A stretch of 64,000 nucleotides of DNA, taken from NCBI RefSeq assembly GCF_026967805.1, contig NZ_JAPVBG010000003.1:372001-436000 (forward strand), in the 5' to 3' direction. Position 1 is the stretch's first letter. Each line of letters begins with the position of its first letter. Shown here piece after piece: positions 8,315 to 20,654 of the stretch. The translations under genes and the position numbers were made by a program. The notes beneath the pieces were generated by a model. It was not told the origin of the DNA and ran no database searches. It saw only the letters and a program-made list of their open reading frames with translations. This DNA comes from Blastococcus sp. VKM Ac-2987. Its GTDB lineage: Bacteria; Actinomycetota; Actinomycetes; Mycobacteriales; Geodermatophilaceae.

Positions 8315-10207
8315 GTGGACAGTCCCATGACCTCCATGGCGGCGATGCGGTCGTTCCGGCGCGACCCGTCGGTGACCGCACGGCGGCTGCCGAAGGGGAC
8401 CGTCCGGCGGATCCTCGGCATCGCCCGCCCCTACAAGCGCGAGCTGACCAAGTTCCTGGTCCTGGTCGTCGGGTCCTCGGTGATCGGGGTGATCACCCCG
8501 CTGCTGGCCGGCAACATCGTCAACCGGATCGCCGGGCTCGAGGGCACCGCCGCTGGCATCGTGCGCATCGCGCTGCTCATCGCCGGGCTCGCGGTGGTCG
8601 ACGCCGGCATCTCGCTGGCCACCCGCTGGTACTCGGCGCGGATCGGCGAGGGCGTCATCTACGACCTGCGCAGCCAGGTCTTCGAGCACGTCCAGCGGAT
8701 GCCGGTCGCGTTCTTCACCCGCACCCAGACCGGGGCCCTGGTCAGCCGGCTCAACAACGACGTCATCGGCGCCCAGCAGGCGTTCACGTCCACGCTCTCC
8801 GGCGTCGTCTCCAACGTCATCGGCCTGGTGCTCACCGCCGGCGTGATGCTCACGTTGTCCTGGCAGATCACGCTGCTGTCGCTGGTGCTCGTGCCGCTGT
8901 TCGTGCTGCCCGCCCGGCGGATCGGCAGCCGGCTGCAGGAGATCACCCGGGAGTCCTACTCGCTCAACGCCTCCATGAACGCGACGATGACCGAGCGGTT
9001 CAACGTCGCCGGCGCGCTGCTGGTCAAGCTCTTCGGCCGGCCCACCGCCGAGGCGGAGTCCTTCCGCGGCCGCGCCGCCCGGGTGCGGGACATCGGCGTG
9101 CTGTCGGCCATGTACGGCCGCACCTTCTTCACCGCCCTCACGCTGGTGGCCGCCCTGGCCACCGCGCTGGTCTACGGCCTCGGTGGCTGGCTGGCCTTCA
9201 CCGGCACGCTGACCGCGGGCGACGTCGTCGCGCTGGCCCTGCTGCTGTCCCGGCTGTACGGCCCGCTCACCGCGCTGGCGAACGTGCGGGTCGACGTCAT
9301 GAGCGCGATGGTGAGCTTCGACCGCGTCTTCGAGGTCCTCGACCTGCCGCCGATGATCCGGCAGGCGCCGGACGCCGTCCCCGTGCCGGCCGACGACCGC
9401 TCGATCGAGTTCGACGCCGTCTCGTTCAGCTACCCCGCGGGTGCGGACGTGTCGCTGCCGTCGCTGGAGGAGGTGTCGCTGCCCGAGCACGGCGGCCCGG
9501 TCGACGTGCTGCACGACGTCAGCTTCCGGGTCGAGCCAGGCCACCTGGTCGCGCTGGTCGGCCACTCGGGCGCGGGCAAGTCGACGATCGCCAACCTCGT
9601 ACCGCGGCTGTACGACGCGACCGGCGGCGCGGTGCGGGTCGGGGGGGTGGACGTGCGGCAGGCGACCCTCGCCTCGCTCCGCGACGCGATCGGCGTGGTC
9701 AGCCAGGACGCGCACCTGTTCCACGACACCATCCGGGCCAACCTGCTCTACGCCCGTCCGGAGGCCTCGGACGAGCAGCTGTGGGACGCGCTGACCGGCG
9801 CCCGCATCGGCGACCTGGTGCGCGCGCTCCCCGAGGGGCTGGACACCGTCGTGGGCGACCGCGGCTACCGGCTCTCCGGCGGCGAGAAGCAGCGCCTGGC
9901 GATCGCCCGGGTGCTGCTCAAGGCGCCCGGGATCGTGATCCTCGACGAGGCGACCGCCCACCTGGACAGCGAGTCGGAGGCCGCGGTCCAGCACGCGCTG
10001 GACACCGCGCTGGCCGGGCGCACCTCGCTGGTCATCGCCCACCGGCTGTCCACCATCCGCAGCGCCGACCAGATCCTGGTGGTCGACGGCGGGCGGATCG
10101 TGCAGTCCGGGACGCACGAGGAGCTCCTCGCGCGGGGCGGCCGCTACGCCGACCTGTACCGCACCCAGTTCGCGCAGAAGGAGGACGGCCGGGTCGTCGT
10201 CGGGTGA
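8315..10207 (+). CDS. ABC exporter, fused membrane and ATPase domains
   Basis: 630-residue type IV (exporter-fold) half-transporter that should act as a dimer in the cytoplasmic membrane. Residues about 35-330 form the six-helix ABC transmembrane domain (TKFLVLVVGSSVIGVITPLLAGNIV, then FFTRTQTGALVSRLNNDVIGAQQAF). The nucleotide-binding domain follows with Walker A GHSGAGKSTIANL, signature LSGGEKQRLAIARVLL, Walker B IVILDEATAHLD and H-loop IAHRLST. GTG at 8315 is chosen because GGAGGAGG lies 5-6 nt upstream; the in-frame ATG at 8327 has no such site. The substrate (lipid, peptide or drug) cannot be told. Confidence 0.93.
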   Translation: MDSPMTSMAAMRSFRRDPSVTARRLPKGTVRRILGIARPYKRELTKFLVLVVGSSVIGVITPLLAGNIVNRIAGLEGTAAGIVRIALLIAGLAVVDAGISLATRWYSARIGEGVIYDLRSQVFEHVQRMPVAFFTRTQTGALVSRLNNDVIGAQQAFTSTLSGVVSNVIGLVLTAGVMLTLSWQITLLSLVLVPLFVLPARRIGSRLQEITRESYSLNASMNATMTERFNVAGALLVKLFGRPTAEAESFRGRAARVRDIGVLSAMYGRTFFTALTLVAALATALVYGLGGWLAFTGTLTAGDVVALALLLSRLYGPLTALANVRVDVMSAMVSFDRVFEVLDLPPMIRQAPDAVPVPADDRSIEFDAVSFSYPAGADVSLPSLEEVSLPEHGGPVDVLHDVSFRVEPGHLVALVGHSGAGKSTIANLVPRLYDATGGAVRVGGVDVRQATLASLRDAIGVVSQDAHLFHDTIRANLLYARPEASDEQLWDALTGARIGDLVRALPEGLDTVVGDRGYRLSGGEKQRLAIARVLLKAPGIVILDEATAHLDSESEAAVQHALDTALAGRTSLVIAHRLSTIRSADQILVVDGGRIVQSGTHEELLARGGRYADLYRTQFAQKEDGRVVVG

Positions 10208-10341
10208 CCGCACCGAGAATCAGTGGCGCTGTGCTCATGGCCGGGCACGCGCTGTCGTGGGCGCTCGGGAGAACCACGAAACAGCAGTTGAGACGGTGGG
10301 TGACTCCGGCGGGGGTCGGACGAGCCTGGCCCTCCGACCAC

Positions 10342-10347
10342 TAGCGT
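10342..10347 (+). promoter_or_regulatory. Candidate -10 element upstream of the SnoaL-like gene
   Basis: TAGCGT fits TANNNT. A start about 10 nt downstream would give a ~100-nt leader before the GTG at 10457. Assigned by pattern only. Confidence 0.35.
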
Positions 10348-10456
10348 CACTCCTGTCCCAGGCGGCCGCAGCCGGGGACACGTGACCGGGCTGGCGCGGT
10401 CACGCAGAACCACAGCAGGCGTCGGACGAACCGGCGAACGCCAGCGAGGAGGAGAC

Positions 10457-10921
10457 GTGACCGCAGCGCACCCGCAGGACTCCCAGATCCGTTCGCTCTA
10501 CGCCCAGTTCGTCGACGGGTGGAACCGGCGCAGCGGCGCGGCGGTGGCGGCCGGTTTCGCCGACGACGGGGACATCATCGGGTTCGACGGGACCCACCAC
10601 CGCGGCCGGCTCTCCATCGCCGCGGATCTCCGCCAGGTCTTCGGCTCGCACCAGACCCCCGCGTACGTCGCGGTGGTCCGCTCGGTGCGGCCGGTAGGCG
10701 AGGGGGTCGCGATGCTCACCGCGCACGCCGGGATGATCCCCGCCGGCGGGAGCGACCTCGACCCGGAGCTGAACGCGGTCCACACGATGGTCGCCGTCGA
10801 CGAGGGGCGTGGCCGCTGGCGGATCTCGCTGTTCCAGGCGACCCCCGCCGCGTGGCACCAGCACCCGGAGGCCCGGGAGGAGCTCACCGAGGAGCTCCGC
10901 GGGCTGCTCATCCCGCAGTGA
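10457..10921 (+). CDS. SgcJ/EcaC (SnoaL-like) family protein
   Basis: 154-residue protein with the NTF2-like alpha+beta cone fold. It opens with IRSLYAQFVDGWNRRSGAAVAAGFADDGDIIGFDGTHHRGRLSIAADLRQVF, the SgcJ/EcaC pattern, and ends with WRISLFQATPAAWH. Members are small hydrolases, cyclases or binding proteins, and most have no known reaction. The GTG at 10457 has an excellent ribosome site (AGGAGGAG, 10447-10454). It converges with the DUF881 gene 6 bp downstream. Confidence 0.8.
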   Translation: MTAAHPQDSQIRSLYAQFVDGWNRRSGAAVAAGFADDGDIIGFDGTHHRGRLSIAADLRQVFGSHQTPAYVAVVRSVRPVGEGVAMLTAHAGMIPAGGSDLDPELNAVHTMVAVDEGRGRWRISLFQATPAAWHQHPEAREELTEELRGLLIPQ

Positions 10922-10927
10922 CCGGGG

Positions 10928-11797
10928 TCAGTCGACCGTCGCGTCGACGGTGATGACGTCGACCTGCTCCACGACGGCCTTGCCGCCCACCCGGCCGACG
11001 TCGTCGACGATCCCGCCGGAGACCTCCAGCGCGACGGCCATCGCTGCGGGCGGGCCGACGACGCGGACGTCGTAGGGGGCGCTCAGCGGCTGCCCGTCGA
11101 TGCGCAGGTCGCCCGGGGTCCCGGTGACGGCGCTGGACGCGACCACCCGTACGTCGTCGAACTGGAGCGCCTCCGCACCGGCGCCCCGGAGCTCCTGGAT
11201 GGCGCCCAGCACCACCGACGCCGGCACGGCGCCGTCAGGGTCCTGGATGGTGATCTGCAGGCCGGGACCGGACGCCGGGAGGGTGCCGGCGAGGATGCCG
11301 ATGGCCTCGGCACGGGACCGCGCCTGCTCGAGCGCCGGGCCGAACTCCTCCTGGTCGCCGCTGAGCTCCTCGACGGTCCGGCGCGTCTCGCCGATCTGCC
11401 GCCGCAGCGCCTCTTCGCGGGCGTTGAGGTCGTCGAGGATCAGCACGAGATCCGCCTCGCGCCGCACGTCCTGGTCCTCCGGCTCGGCGGTGTTCCGGAT
11501 CTGGACGGTGAGCGCGAAGCCCAGCGTCACGGTCAACCCGGCGGTGGCCACGGCCGCGACCGGGCGGCTCCACCCGCGCCGGGACCGTGACGCTCCAGTG
11601 GAGGTCGAGGGTTCAGCGGCCGGCGGGGGAACGGCGGATCCGGACGGCGCTGCGTCCGCCCCGTCGGTGGCCGGCTGCGCGGTGGCCGGCTGTGCGGCGG
11701 ACGGCTGCTCGGAGGACGCGACCTCGGCCGGCTCGGCCCCGCGCGACGACCCGGCTGACGGGTCCGGCACCCCGTCGGTCGTCGGCTCGCGCTCCAT
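10928..11797 (-). CDS. DUF881 family membrane-anchored protein
   Basis: 289-residue protein. Residues 1-70 are a disordered Pro/Ala/Ser-rich cytoplasmic tail with repeated PA(T/S)AQPAT-like runs. A single membrane segment follows (PVAAVATAGLTVTLGFALTVQI), then a coiled coil (LILDDLNAREEALRRQIGETRRTVEELSGD) and the DUF881 domain (LPASGPGLQITIQDPDGAVPASVVLGAIQELRGAGAEALQFDDVRV). DUF881 proteins in actinobacteria sit near cell-division genes; their biochemical role is unknown. The ATG start has a leaderless promoter at 11806-11811. Confidence 0.85.
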   Translation of the reverse strand: MEREPTTDGVPDPSAGSSRGAEPAEVASSEQPSAAQPATAQPATDGADAAPSGSAVPPPAAEPSTSTGASRSRRGWSRPVAAVATAGLTVTLGFALTVQIRNTAEPEDQDVRREADLVLILDDLNAREEALRRQIGETRRTVEELSGDQEEFGPALEQARSRAEAIGILAGTLPASGPGLQITIQDPDGAVPASVVLGAIQELRGAGAEALQFDDVRVVASSAVTGTPGDLRIDGQPLSAPYDVRVVGPPAAMAVALEVSGGIVDDVGRVGGKAVVEQVDVITVDATVD

Positions 11798-11805
11798 CGC
11801 ACCCC

Positions 11806-11811
11806 ACAGTA
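11806..11811 (-). promoter_or_regulatory. Leaderless -10 element of the DUF881 gene
   Basis: On the minus strand TACTGT is followed by 8 nt and the ATG at 11797, with no Shine-Dalgarno sequence between. Confidence 0.55.
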
Positions 11812-11848
11812 GGTCAGCGCCCTCCCGTGCCGGTGGCGCCCGGGCGGG

Positions 11849-12565
11849 TCAGCGGGCCTGCGCCGATGGGGTGGCTGCGTCGTACCGGTCGAGCAGGATC
11901 GCGGCGATCCGGTCGTCCGGCAGCAGGGGCGCGGTGACGACGTCGGCACCCGCCCCGCCCAGCTTGTCGTGGAAGTGCCCCGGCGCCAGCAGGTAGGACG
12001 CGACCACCACGGTCGTCGCGCCGGCCGCACGGGCGGCAGCGACCGCGTCGGGCACCGCCGGGCGGGCCGCCGAGCCGTAGCCGGTGGTGACCGGCCCGCC
12101 CCACGAATCCTGGACCAGCGCCGCGGTGCGCTCCACGTCGGCGACCGAGCGGGGGTCGCTGGAGCCGGCGGCGGCGAGCACCACGGCGGTCCGCGGATCG
12201 GCGGGGTCCGCGCCGGCCTGCACCAGCCGGTCGCGCAGCACGGCCGCCAGCCGGGGATCGGGCCCCAGCGGCCGGGCGGCCACGGTTCCGGGAGCCGACG
12301 CCACGGCCTGGGCGATGTCCACGTGCACGTGGTAGCCGCCGGACAGCAGCAGCGGGACGACCACCGCCGGCCGCCCGTCGGCCGACAGCCCGGCGACGAC
12401 GTCGACGACGGTGGGCGGCTGCACGTCGACGAACGCCGCGGTCGTCACGAGCCCGGGGCGCTGGGTTCGGGCGGCGAGGGCGAGCTCGGCGATCAGCCGG
12501 CGGCCGGTGGGGTTGCGGGTGCCGTGCGCGCAGGCGACGAGCACTGGTGCGGGTGTGGGTGTCAC
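11849..12565 (-). CDS. Sirohydrochlorin chelatase (CbiX/SirB family)
   Basis: 238-residue class II chelatase, which inserts Fe or Co into sirohydrochlorin for siroheme or cobalamin. It has two tandem half-domains. The first starts PVLVACAHGTRNPTGRRLIAEL and has LLSGGYHVHVDIA; the second has VVLAAAGSSDPRSVADVERTAAL and VASYLLAPGHFHDKL. The histidines in ACAHGT, GYHVHVD and PGHFHDK are the expected metal ligands. The GTG start overlaps the SDR stop codon by 4 nt (GTGA), so it is the last gene of an acnA-SDR-chelatase operon. Whether iron or cobalt is the substrate is not decided by the sequence. Confidence 0.9.
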   Translation of the reverse strand: MTPTPAPVLVACAHGTRNPTGRRLIAELALAARTQRPGLVTTAAFVDVQPPTVVDVVAGLSADGRPAVVVPLLLSGGYHVHVDIAQAVASAPGTVAARPLGPDPRLAAVLRDRLVQAGADPADPRTAVVLAAAGSSDPRSVADVERTAALVQDSWGGPVTTGYGSAARPAVPDAVAAARAAGATTVVVASYLLAPGHFHDKLGGAGADVVTAPLLPDDRIAAILLDRYDAATPSAQAR

Positions 12566-13323
12566 AGCGCCCGGGTCGCCCCGCCGTCGACGGCGATCAT
12601 CGTCCCGTTGAGGAAGGAGGCGGCGGGGGAGAGGGCGAACGCCGCCACCCGGCCGAACTCCTCGGGCCGCCCGACCCGGCGCAGCGGGATCGATGCCTCG
12701 GTCCGGGCGCGCATGGCGGCCGGATCACCCGATGCGGCCTCGATCTCGGTGATCCGGTCGGTGGCGATGGTGCCGGGCAGCAGCCCGAGCACGCGGATGC
12801 CTCTCGGCCCCAGCTCGTCGGCCAGCGCCTTCGCCGTCATCGCCAGGCCGGGGCGCAGACCGTTGGAGATCGCCAGGTGCCCGACCGGCTGGCGCACCGA
12901 GATGGAGAGCACGAAGGCGATCACGGCCCCGTCGCCGAGGTGGGGGACCAGTGTCCTGACCAAGCGCAGGGGGCCGAGGAGGACGCTGTCGACGGCGGTG
13001 CGCCAGGCGTCCTCGGGGGTGTCCAGCACGCTGCCGGGCTTCGGGCCGCCGACGCTGATCAGCGCACCGTCCACCTGGCCCAGGCGGGTCCTCGCCTCGC
13101 CGACCAGCCGCTCGGCGGCGTCGGGATCGGCCAGGTCGGCGGCCACCCCGGTCGCGGCCGGCTCGCCGCCGAGCGCGTCGACGGCCGAGCCGACGCCGTC
13201 CGCGGAGCGGGAGCTGACCAGCACCCGGGCCCCGTCGTCGACGAGGGCCCGGGCGGTCGCGAACCCCAGCCCCCGGCTCGCGCCGGTGAGCAGGAATCCA
13301 CGACCACCCAGGCCCAGGTCCAT
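12562..13323 (-). CDS. SDR family oxidoreductase
   Basis: 253-residue short-chain dehydrogenase with Rossmann motif TGASRGLGFATARAL and the C-terminal GRPEEFGRVAAFALSPAASFLNGTMIAVDGGATRAL. The canonical active site is damaged: where most SDRs have S...YxxxK, this reads LSISVRQPVGHLAISNGLRPGLAMTAKALADE, so the serine region is present but the tyrosine is replaced. That pattern occurs in a known group of atypical SDRs, and activity is uncertain. The ATG at 13323 follows GAGGA and lies 25 bp after the acnA stop; its stop overlaps the chelatase start. Confidence 0.85.
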   Translation of the reverse strand: MDLGLGGRGFLLTGASRGLGFATARALVDDGARVLVSSRSADGVGSAVDALGGEPAATGVAADLADPDAAERLVGEARTRLGQVDGALISVGGPKPGSVLDTPEDAWRTAVDSVLLGPLRLVRTLVPHLGDGAVIAFVLSISVRQPVGHLAISNGLRPGLAMTAKALADELGPRGIRVLGLLPGTIATDRITEIEAASGDPAAMRARTEASIPLRRVGRPEEFGRVAAFALSPAASFLNGTMIAVDGGATRAL

Positions 13324-13348
13324 CAGCGGGTCCTCAGCCGTCCGTCGG

Positions 13349-16204
<2,856 letters not shown>

Positions 16205-16464
16205 TTGTCTGCGCCTACCCCTCGTGGTTCATCACGCTTCGTTGACCACCCTCGATCATCCCAGTTCGCGGCCGGGAGCACCGAGTCAGGCGACCCTTCC
16301 CTCACCCGGTGACCTGTGCCACCTCCCGGGAAACACGCGCCGCCCGGTTCGTGCGGACGCCGGGATGCCGGCGTCCCTCCCGCCCGTACCGCCGCACCCG
16401 TCCCACCCGGCCCCCGGGGACGGCGTGCCGCGGAGACCTGCCGCTCCGCCGGCCGCCGCGCGGT

Positions 16465-16470
16465 TACGGT
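16465..16470 (+). promoter_or_regulatory. Leaderless -10 element of the PAP2 gene
   Basis: TACGGT, then 8 nt, then the ATG at 16479, with no ribosome site between. Confidence 0.55.
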
Positions 16471-16478
16471 CCCGCGCC

Positions 16479-17474
16479 ATGACCGCGGTCGACCCACCGG
16501 CACCCGTCCTCGCCGGGGCGCGTCCCGCGCCGGAGCAGCTCGCCGGCCTCCGCCTGCCCGGGCGGCCGGCCCGCGCCCGGCTGGTGACCTGGGTGCTCTG
16601 GACGTGCCTGGGAGTGGCGTTCGCCGGGACCTGCGCCGTCCGTGGGCTGCCGACCGACCGCGTCGTGCTGCTGGGCTGGGTGCTGGCCGGGCTGGGCGTC
16701 TCCGCGGCCACCCAGGGCTGGCGCCGGCTCGTCCGCCTGCTGGTGGACTGGCTGCCGCTGGCGGCGGTGCTGCTGGCCTACGACGCCACCCGCGGGCTCG
16801 CCGACGGCCTGGGCATGCCGGTGCACGTGACCGAGCCGGCCGACGCGGACCGGTGGCTCGGCGGCGGCGTGCTGCCCACCGTCTGGCTGCAGGAGAACGT
16901 GCGGGCCGACTGGTGGAAGGCGCTGGCCACGCTCGTCTACAGCAGCCACTTCGTCGTCACGCCGGTGGTCCTCGCCGTCCTGTGGCTGCGCGACCGGGCC
17001 CGCTGGGCGCGGTGCGCCCGCCTGGTGGTGGCGCTGTCGCTGGCCGGCCTGGTGACCTACGTGCTGTACCCCGCCGCCCCGCCGTGGCTGGCCGCGAAGG
17101 AGGGCGTGATCGAGCCGGTCGGGCGGGTCAGCAGCGCCGGCTGGGAGGTGCTGGGGCTGCCCCGCGCCGGCGTGCTGCTCGCCACGAGCCAGGGCCAGGT
17201 CAACCTGGTGGCGGCGGTGCCGTCGCTGCACACGGCGTTCGCCGTCCTGATGTGCATGGTCCTGCTCCCGCTGGCCCGGCGGACGTGGCAGCGGGTCGCG
17301 CTGGTGGCCTACGCCGTGCTGATGCCGCTGGTGCTGGTCTGGTCCGGCGAGCACTACGTCGTCGACACCCTGCTGGGCGCCGCGTACGCCTGCGGCGTCG
17401 TCCTGCTCGCCCCGCCGGCCGGACGGCTGGTCCGCGCGGGCGTCCGCCGCGCGGCCCTACCGTGGCGGGCGTGA
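16479..17474 (+). CDS. PAP2 superfamily membrane phosphatase/phosphotransferase
   Basis: 331-residue integral membrane protein with about six hydrophobic helices. PAP2 motif 2 is [11 protein letters not shown] and motif 3 is [13 protein letters not shown], giving the two catalytic histidines. Motif 1 is less clear, as in the inositol-phosphoceramide-synthase-like branch. Members of this branch handle lipid phosphates or transfer phospho-head groups at the outer membrane face. The ATG at 16479 follows a leaderless promoter and gives a short cytoplasmic N-terminus. The stop overlaps the sirtuin GTG by 4 nt, and a second leaderless promoter for the sirtuin lies inside the last codons. Confidence 0.85.
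   Translation: MTAVDPPAPVLAGARPAPEQLAGLRLPGRPARARLVTWVLWTCLGVAFAGTCAVRGLPTDRVVLLGWVLAGLGVSAATQGWRRLVRLLVDWLPLAAVLLAYDATRGLADGLGMPVHVTEPADADRWLGGGVLPTVWLQENVRADWWKALATLVYSSHFVVTPVVLAVLWLRDRARWARCARLVVALSLAGLVTYVLYPAAPPWLAAKEGVIEPVGRVSSAGWEVLGLPRAGVLLATSQGQVNLVAAVPSLHTAFAVLMCMVLLPLARRTWQRVALVAYAVLMPLVLVWSGEHYVVDTLLGAAYACGVVLLAPPAGRLVRAGVRRAALPWRA
17458..17463 (+). promoter_or_regulatory. Internal leaderless -10 element for the sirtuin gene
   Basis: TACCGT inside the 3' end of the PAP2 gene, 7 nt before the GTG at 17471. The same TACCGT-N7-GTG arrangement, with matching downstream codons, recurs at 18382-18410. Confidence 0.55.
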
Positions 17475-18229
17475 CCGGCGCCGTCCCCGAACCCCTGCCC
17501 GGCTGGCTGACCGCCGCCTCCCGGATCACCGCGCTCACCGGCGCGGGCATCTCCACCGACAGCGGCATCCCCGACTACCGGGGGCCGAACGGGGTCTGGA
17601 CCCGCGACCCGGACGCCGAGAAGCTCGTGACGCTGTCCTACTACGTGCGCGACCCCGACATCCGGCGCCGGGCCTGGCTGATGCGCCGGGACATGGGCGC
17701 GCTGGACGTGCGCCCCAACGCCGGCCACGCGGCGCTGGTCGACCTGGAGGGGCAGGGCCGGCTGCGCACGCTGATCACCCAGAACGTCGACGGCCTGCAC
17801 CAGGCCGCCGGGTCGGCGCCGGAGCGGGTGCTGGAGATCCACGGCACGGTGCACGAGGTCGAGTGCCTGGGCTGCCGGGACCGGACGACGATGCGTGAGG
17901 CGCTGGACCGGGTCGCCGCTGGAGACCCCGACCCCGCCTGCCGGGTCTGCGGCGGCATCCTCAAGTCGGCGACGATCAGCTTCGGGCAGCTGCTCGACCC
18001 CGCGGTGATCGACGCCGCCGCGGCGGCCGCCGCCGACTGCGACGTGCTGCTCGCGGTGGGGACCTCCCTCCAGGTCCACCCGGCGGCGGGACTGGTCGAC
18101 GTCGCCGTCCGGCACGGCGCCCGCGTGGTGGTGGTCAACGCCGAGCCCACCCCGTACGACGACGTCGCCGATCTCGTCGTCCGCGAGCCGATCGGGACCG
18201 CGCTGCCGCGGCTGGTCGCGGCCGGCTGA
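17471..18229 (+). CDS. Sir2-family NAD-dependent protein deacylase
   Basis: 252-residue sirtuin that removes acyl groups from lysines using NAD. Motifs: [20 protein letters not shown] (NAD binding), TQNVDGLH, catalytic His124 in [11 protein letters not shown], and zinc cysteines 132, 135, 157 and 160 (CLGC...CRVC). [12 protein letters not shown] and [11 protein letters not shown] complete the fold. The GTG at 17471 overlaps the PAP2 stop (GTGA) and has its own leaderless promoter, so it can be read alone or coupled. Class and preferred acyl group are not certain. Confidence 0.93.
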   Translation: MTGAVPEPLPGWLTAASRITALTGAGISTDSGIPDYRGPNGVWTRDPDAEKLVTLSYYVRDPDIRRRAWLMRRDMGALDVRPNAGHAALVDLEGQGRLRTLITQNVDGLHQAAGSAPERVLEIHGTVHEVECLGCRDRTTMREALDRVAAGDPDPACRVCGGILKSATISFGQLLDPAVIDAAAAAAADCDVLLAVGTSLQVHPAAGLVDVAVRHGARVVVVNAEPTPYDDVADLVVREPIGTALPRLVAAG

Positions 18230-18258
18230 ACGCGTTCCCTTTCACTGCGCCGGCTGAC

Positions 18259-18318
18259 CCTGGCTCACCGCACCGGCTGGCTCCTGGCTCACCGCACCGG
18301 GTCCTGGCTCACGACCGG
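18259..18318 (+). repeat. Three short direct repeats after the sirtuin gene
   Basis: CCTGGCTCACCGCACCGG occurs at 18259-18276 and identically at 18283-18300. A shortened third copy (CCTGGCTCACGACCGG) is at 18303-18318. The third forms the left arm of the hairpin at 18297-18336. Confidence 0.8.
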
Positions 18319-18336
18319 TGCTGAGCCAGGACCCGG
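18297..18336. repeat. 15-bp perfect hairpin
   Basis: CCGGGTCCTGGCTCA (18297-18311) pairs perfectly with 18322-18336 around a 10-nt loop. It is about 70 nt beyond the sirtuin stop, has no T-tract, and shares four bases with the next palindrome. It could be a terminator or a REP-like element. Confidence 0.75.
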
Positions 18337-18363
18337 AACGATCAGGTGACCTGATCGTTCCGG
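18333..18363. repeat. 31-bp perfect palindrome
   Basis: CCGGAACGATCAGGT, a single G at 18348, then the exact reverse complement to 18363. It is too symmetric to be chance and too tight to form an ordinary terminator loop. It lies just upstream of the leaderless promoter at 18382, so it could be an operator or an extragenic palindrome family. Confidence 0.8.
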
Positions 18364-18381
18364 AGCGCCACGGCCGCGACC

Positions 18382-18387
18382 TACCGT
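18382..18387 (+). promoter_or_regulatory. Duplicated leaderless -10 element
   Basis: TACCGT, 7 nt, GTG at 18395: a near copy of the sirtuin promoter and start at 17458-17490. Confidence 0.55.
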
Positions 18388-18394
18388 GGGCGGC

Positions 18395-18424
18395 GTGACC
18401 GGCGCCGTCCCCGACCCGCGGTGA
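18395..18424 (+). CDS. Nine-codon leader peptide (copy of the sirtuin start)
   Basis: GTG at 18395 opens a tiny frame reading VTGAVPDPR then TGA. The sirtuin starts VTGAVPEP. The TGA overlaps the GTG of the small membrane-protein gene by the GTGA arrangement, so ribosomes that load on this leaderless start could re-initiate on the next gene. This is an inference from sequence; the peptide probably has no function of its own. Confidence 0.45.
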   Translation: MTGAVPDPR

Positions 18425-18846
18425 CGCTGCTCGTCGTCCACCTCGCGCTCACCGCGGCGTACGCCGGGTTCCAGTGGGCCGTGCGGATCGTGGTCTACCC
18501 GCAGTTCGCCCAGGTCCCACCCGCCGCCTTCGCCGCCTACGAGCGCAGCCACCAGCGGCGGGTCACCCGGGTCGTCGGTCCGCTGTTCGCCGGGCAGGGG
18601 GTCACGACGCTGGCGCTCCTGGTAGCCCGGCCGGCCGGGACGCCGCTGCTCCCCGTCCTCGTCGGTGCGGCGGGCCTGGCCGTCGTCCTGGCGGTCACCG
18701 CGCTGCTCGCCGTCCCGTTGCACCGCCGACTCGACCGCGGCTGGGACGCCGCCGCGCACCGCCGCCTGCTGTCCGTGGACGGCGTGCGGGCGGGCGCCGC
18801 CACCGCCAGCACGGCAGCGGCCGCGTGGGCGCTGCTGGCCACCTGA
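18421..18846 (+). CDS. Small four-helix membrane protein
   Basis: 141 residues with about four membrane segments (VVHLALTAAYAGFQWAVRIVVYP, PLFAGQGVTTLALLVA, LLPVLVGAAGLAVVLAVTALLAV and VRAGAATASTAAAAWALLA). No catalytic motif; function unknown. The YPQFAQVPPAAFAAYERSHQRRVTRVVGPLF segment resembles DUF1772-like small membrane proteins. The GTG at 18421 has no ribosome site and is probably translated by coupling to the nine-codon leader. Confidence 0.7.
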   Translation: MTLLVVHLALTAAYAGFQWAVRIVVYPQFAQVPPAAFAAYERSHQRRVTRVVGPLFAGQGVTTLALLVARPAGTPLLPVLVGAAGLAVVLAVTALLAVPLHRRLDRGWDAAAHRRLLSVDGVRAGAATASTAAAAWALLAT

Positions 18847-18888
18847 TCGGCACGCGCCCGGCCGCTCGTCGTCGTCCCCGCTGACCGA

Positions 18889-18894
18889 TAGCGT
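18889..18894 (+). promoter_or_regulatory. Candidate -10 element of the acyl-CoA ligase gene
   Basis: TAGCGT about 57 nt before the ATG at 18952. It fits TANNNT and leaves a short leader with GGGAGCC before the start codon. Confidence 0.4.
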
Positions 18895-18951
18895 GACGGG
18901 GACCACCTCTTCGGCCGGCCCGGTGCCGGCCCAGCACCTCCGGGAGCCGGC

Positions 18952-20487
<1,536 letters not shown>

Positions 20488-20526
20488 GTTCTCCGGAGGG
20501 CCGGCCGGCGCGCGGCCTCCGTAAGG

Positions 20527-20574
20527 GGAGGGTTCACCCGCTCGGGCGGTCCCACCCGTCGGGGTGAGCCCTCC
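20527..20574 (+). terminator. Terminator hairpin after the acyl-CoA ligase
   Basis: GGAGGGTTCACCC (20527-20539) pairs with 20562-20574 with one G-U pair, and the loop holds a smaller CGGG/CCCG stem. No T-tract. Confidence 0.65.
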
Positions 20575-20604
20575 TCAACGGTCCTGCCCCACCGCCCGAT
20601 GACT

Positions 20605-20634
20605 CCACGGGACGCCCGACCGGGCGTCCCGTGG
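20605..20634. terminator. 14-bp near-continuous palindrome upstream of the NlpC/P60 gene
   Basis: CCACGGGACGCCCG (20605-20618), AC, then the exact reverse complement (20621-20634). It lies 20 bp before the GTG at 20655. It may be a second terminator, or a leader structure for the peptidase gene. Confidence 0.55.
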
Positions 20635-20654
20635 ACGTCGGGAAGAGGCAGGTC

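Noticed and set aside
7757-10213. An 818-codon minus-strand frame opposite the crotonase and ABC exporter
   Set aside because: Composition is shadow-like (His/Gln/Arg/Asp repeats); the opposite strand has complete conserved motifs.
20488-20654. A c-di-AMP (ydaO-type) riboswitch before the NlpC/P60 gene
   Set aside because: Such riboswitches are common in this position in actinobacteria, but the conserved core is not recognisable. The stretch is explained by two plain hairpins.
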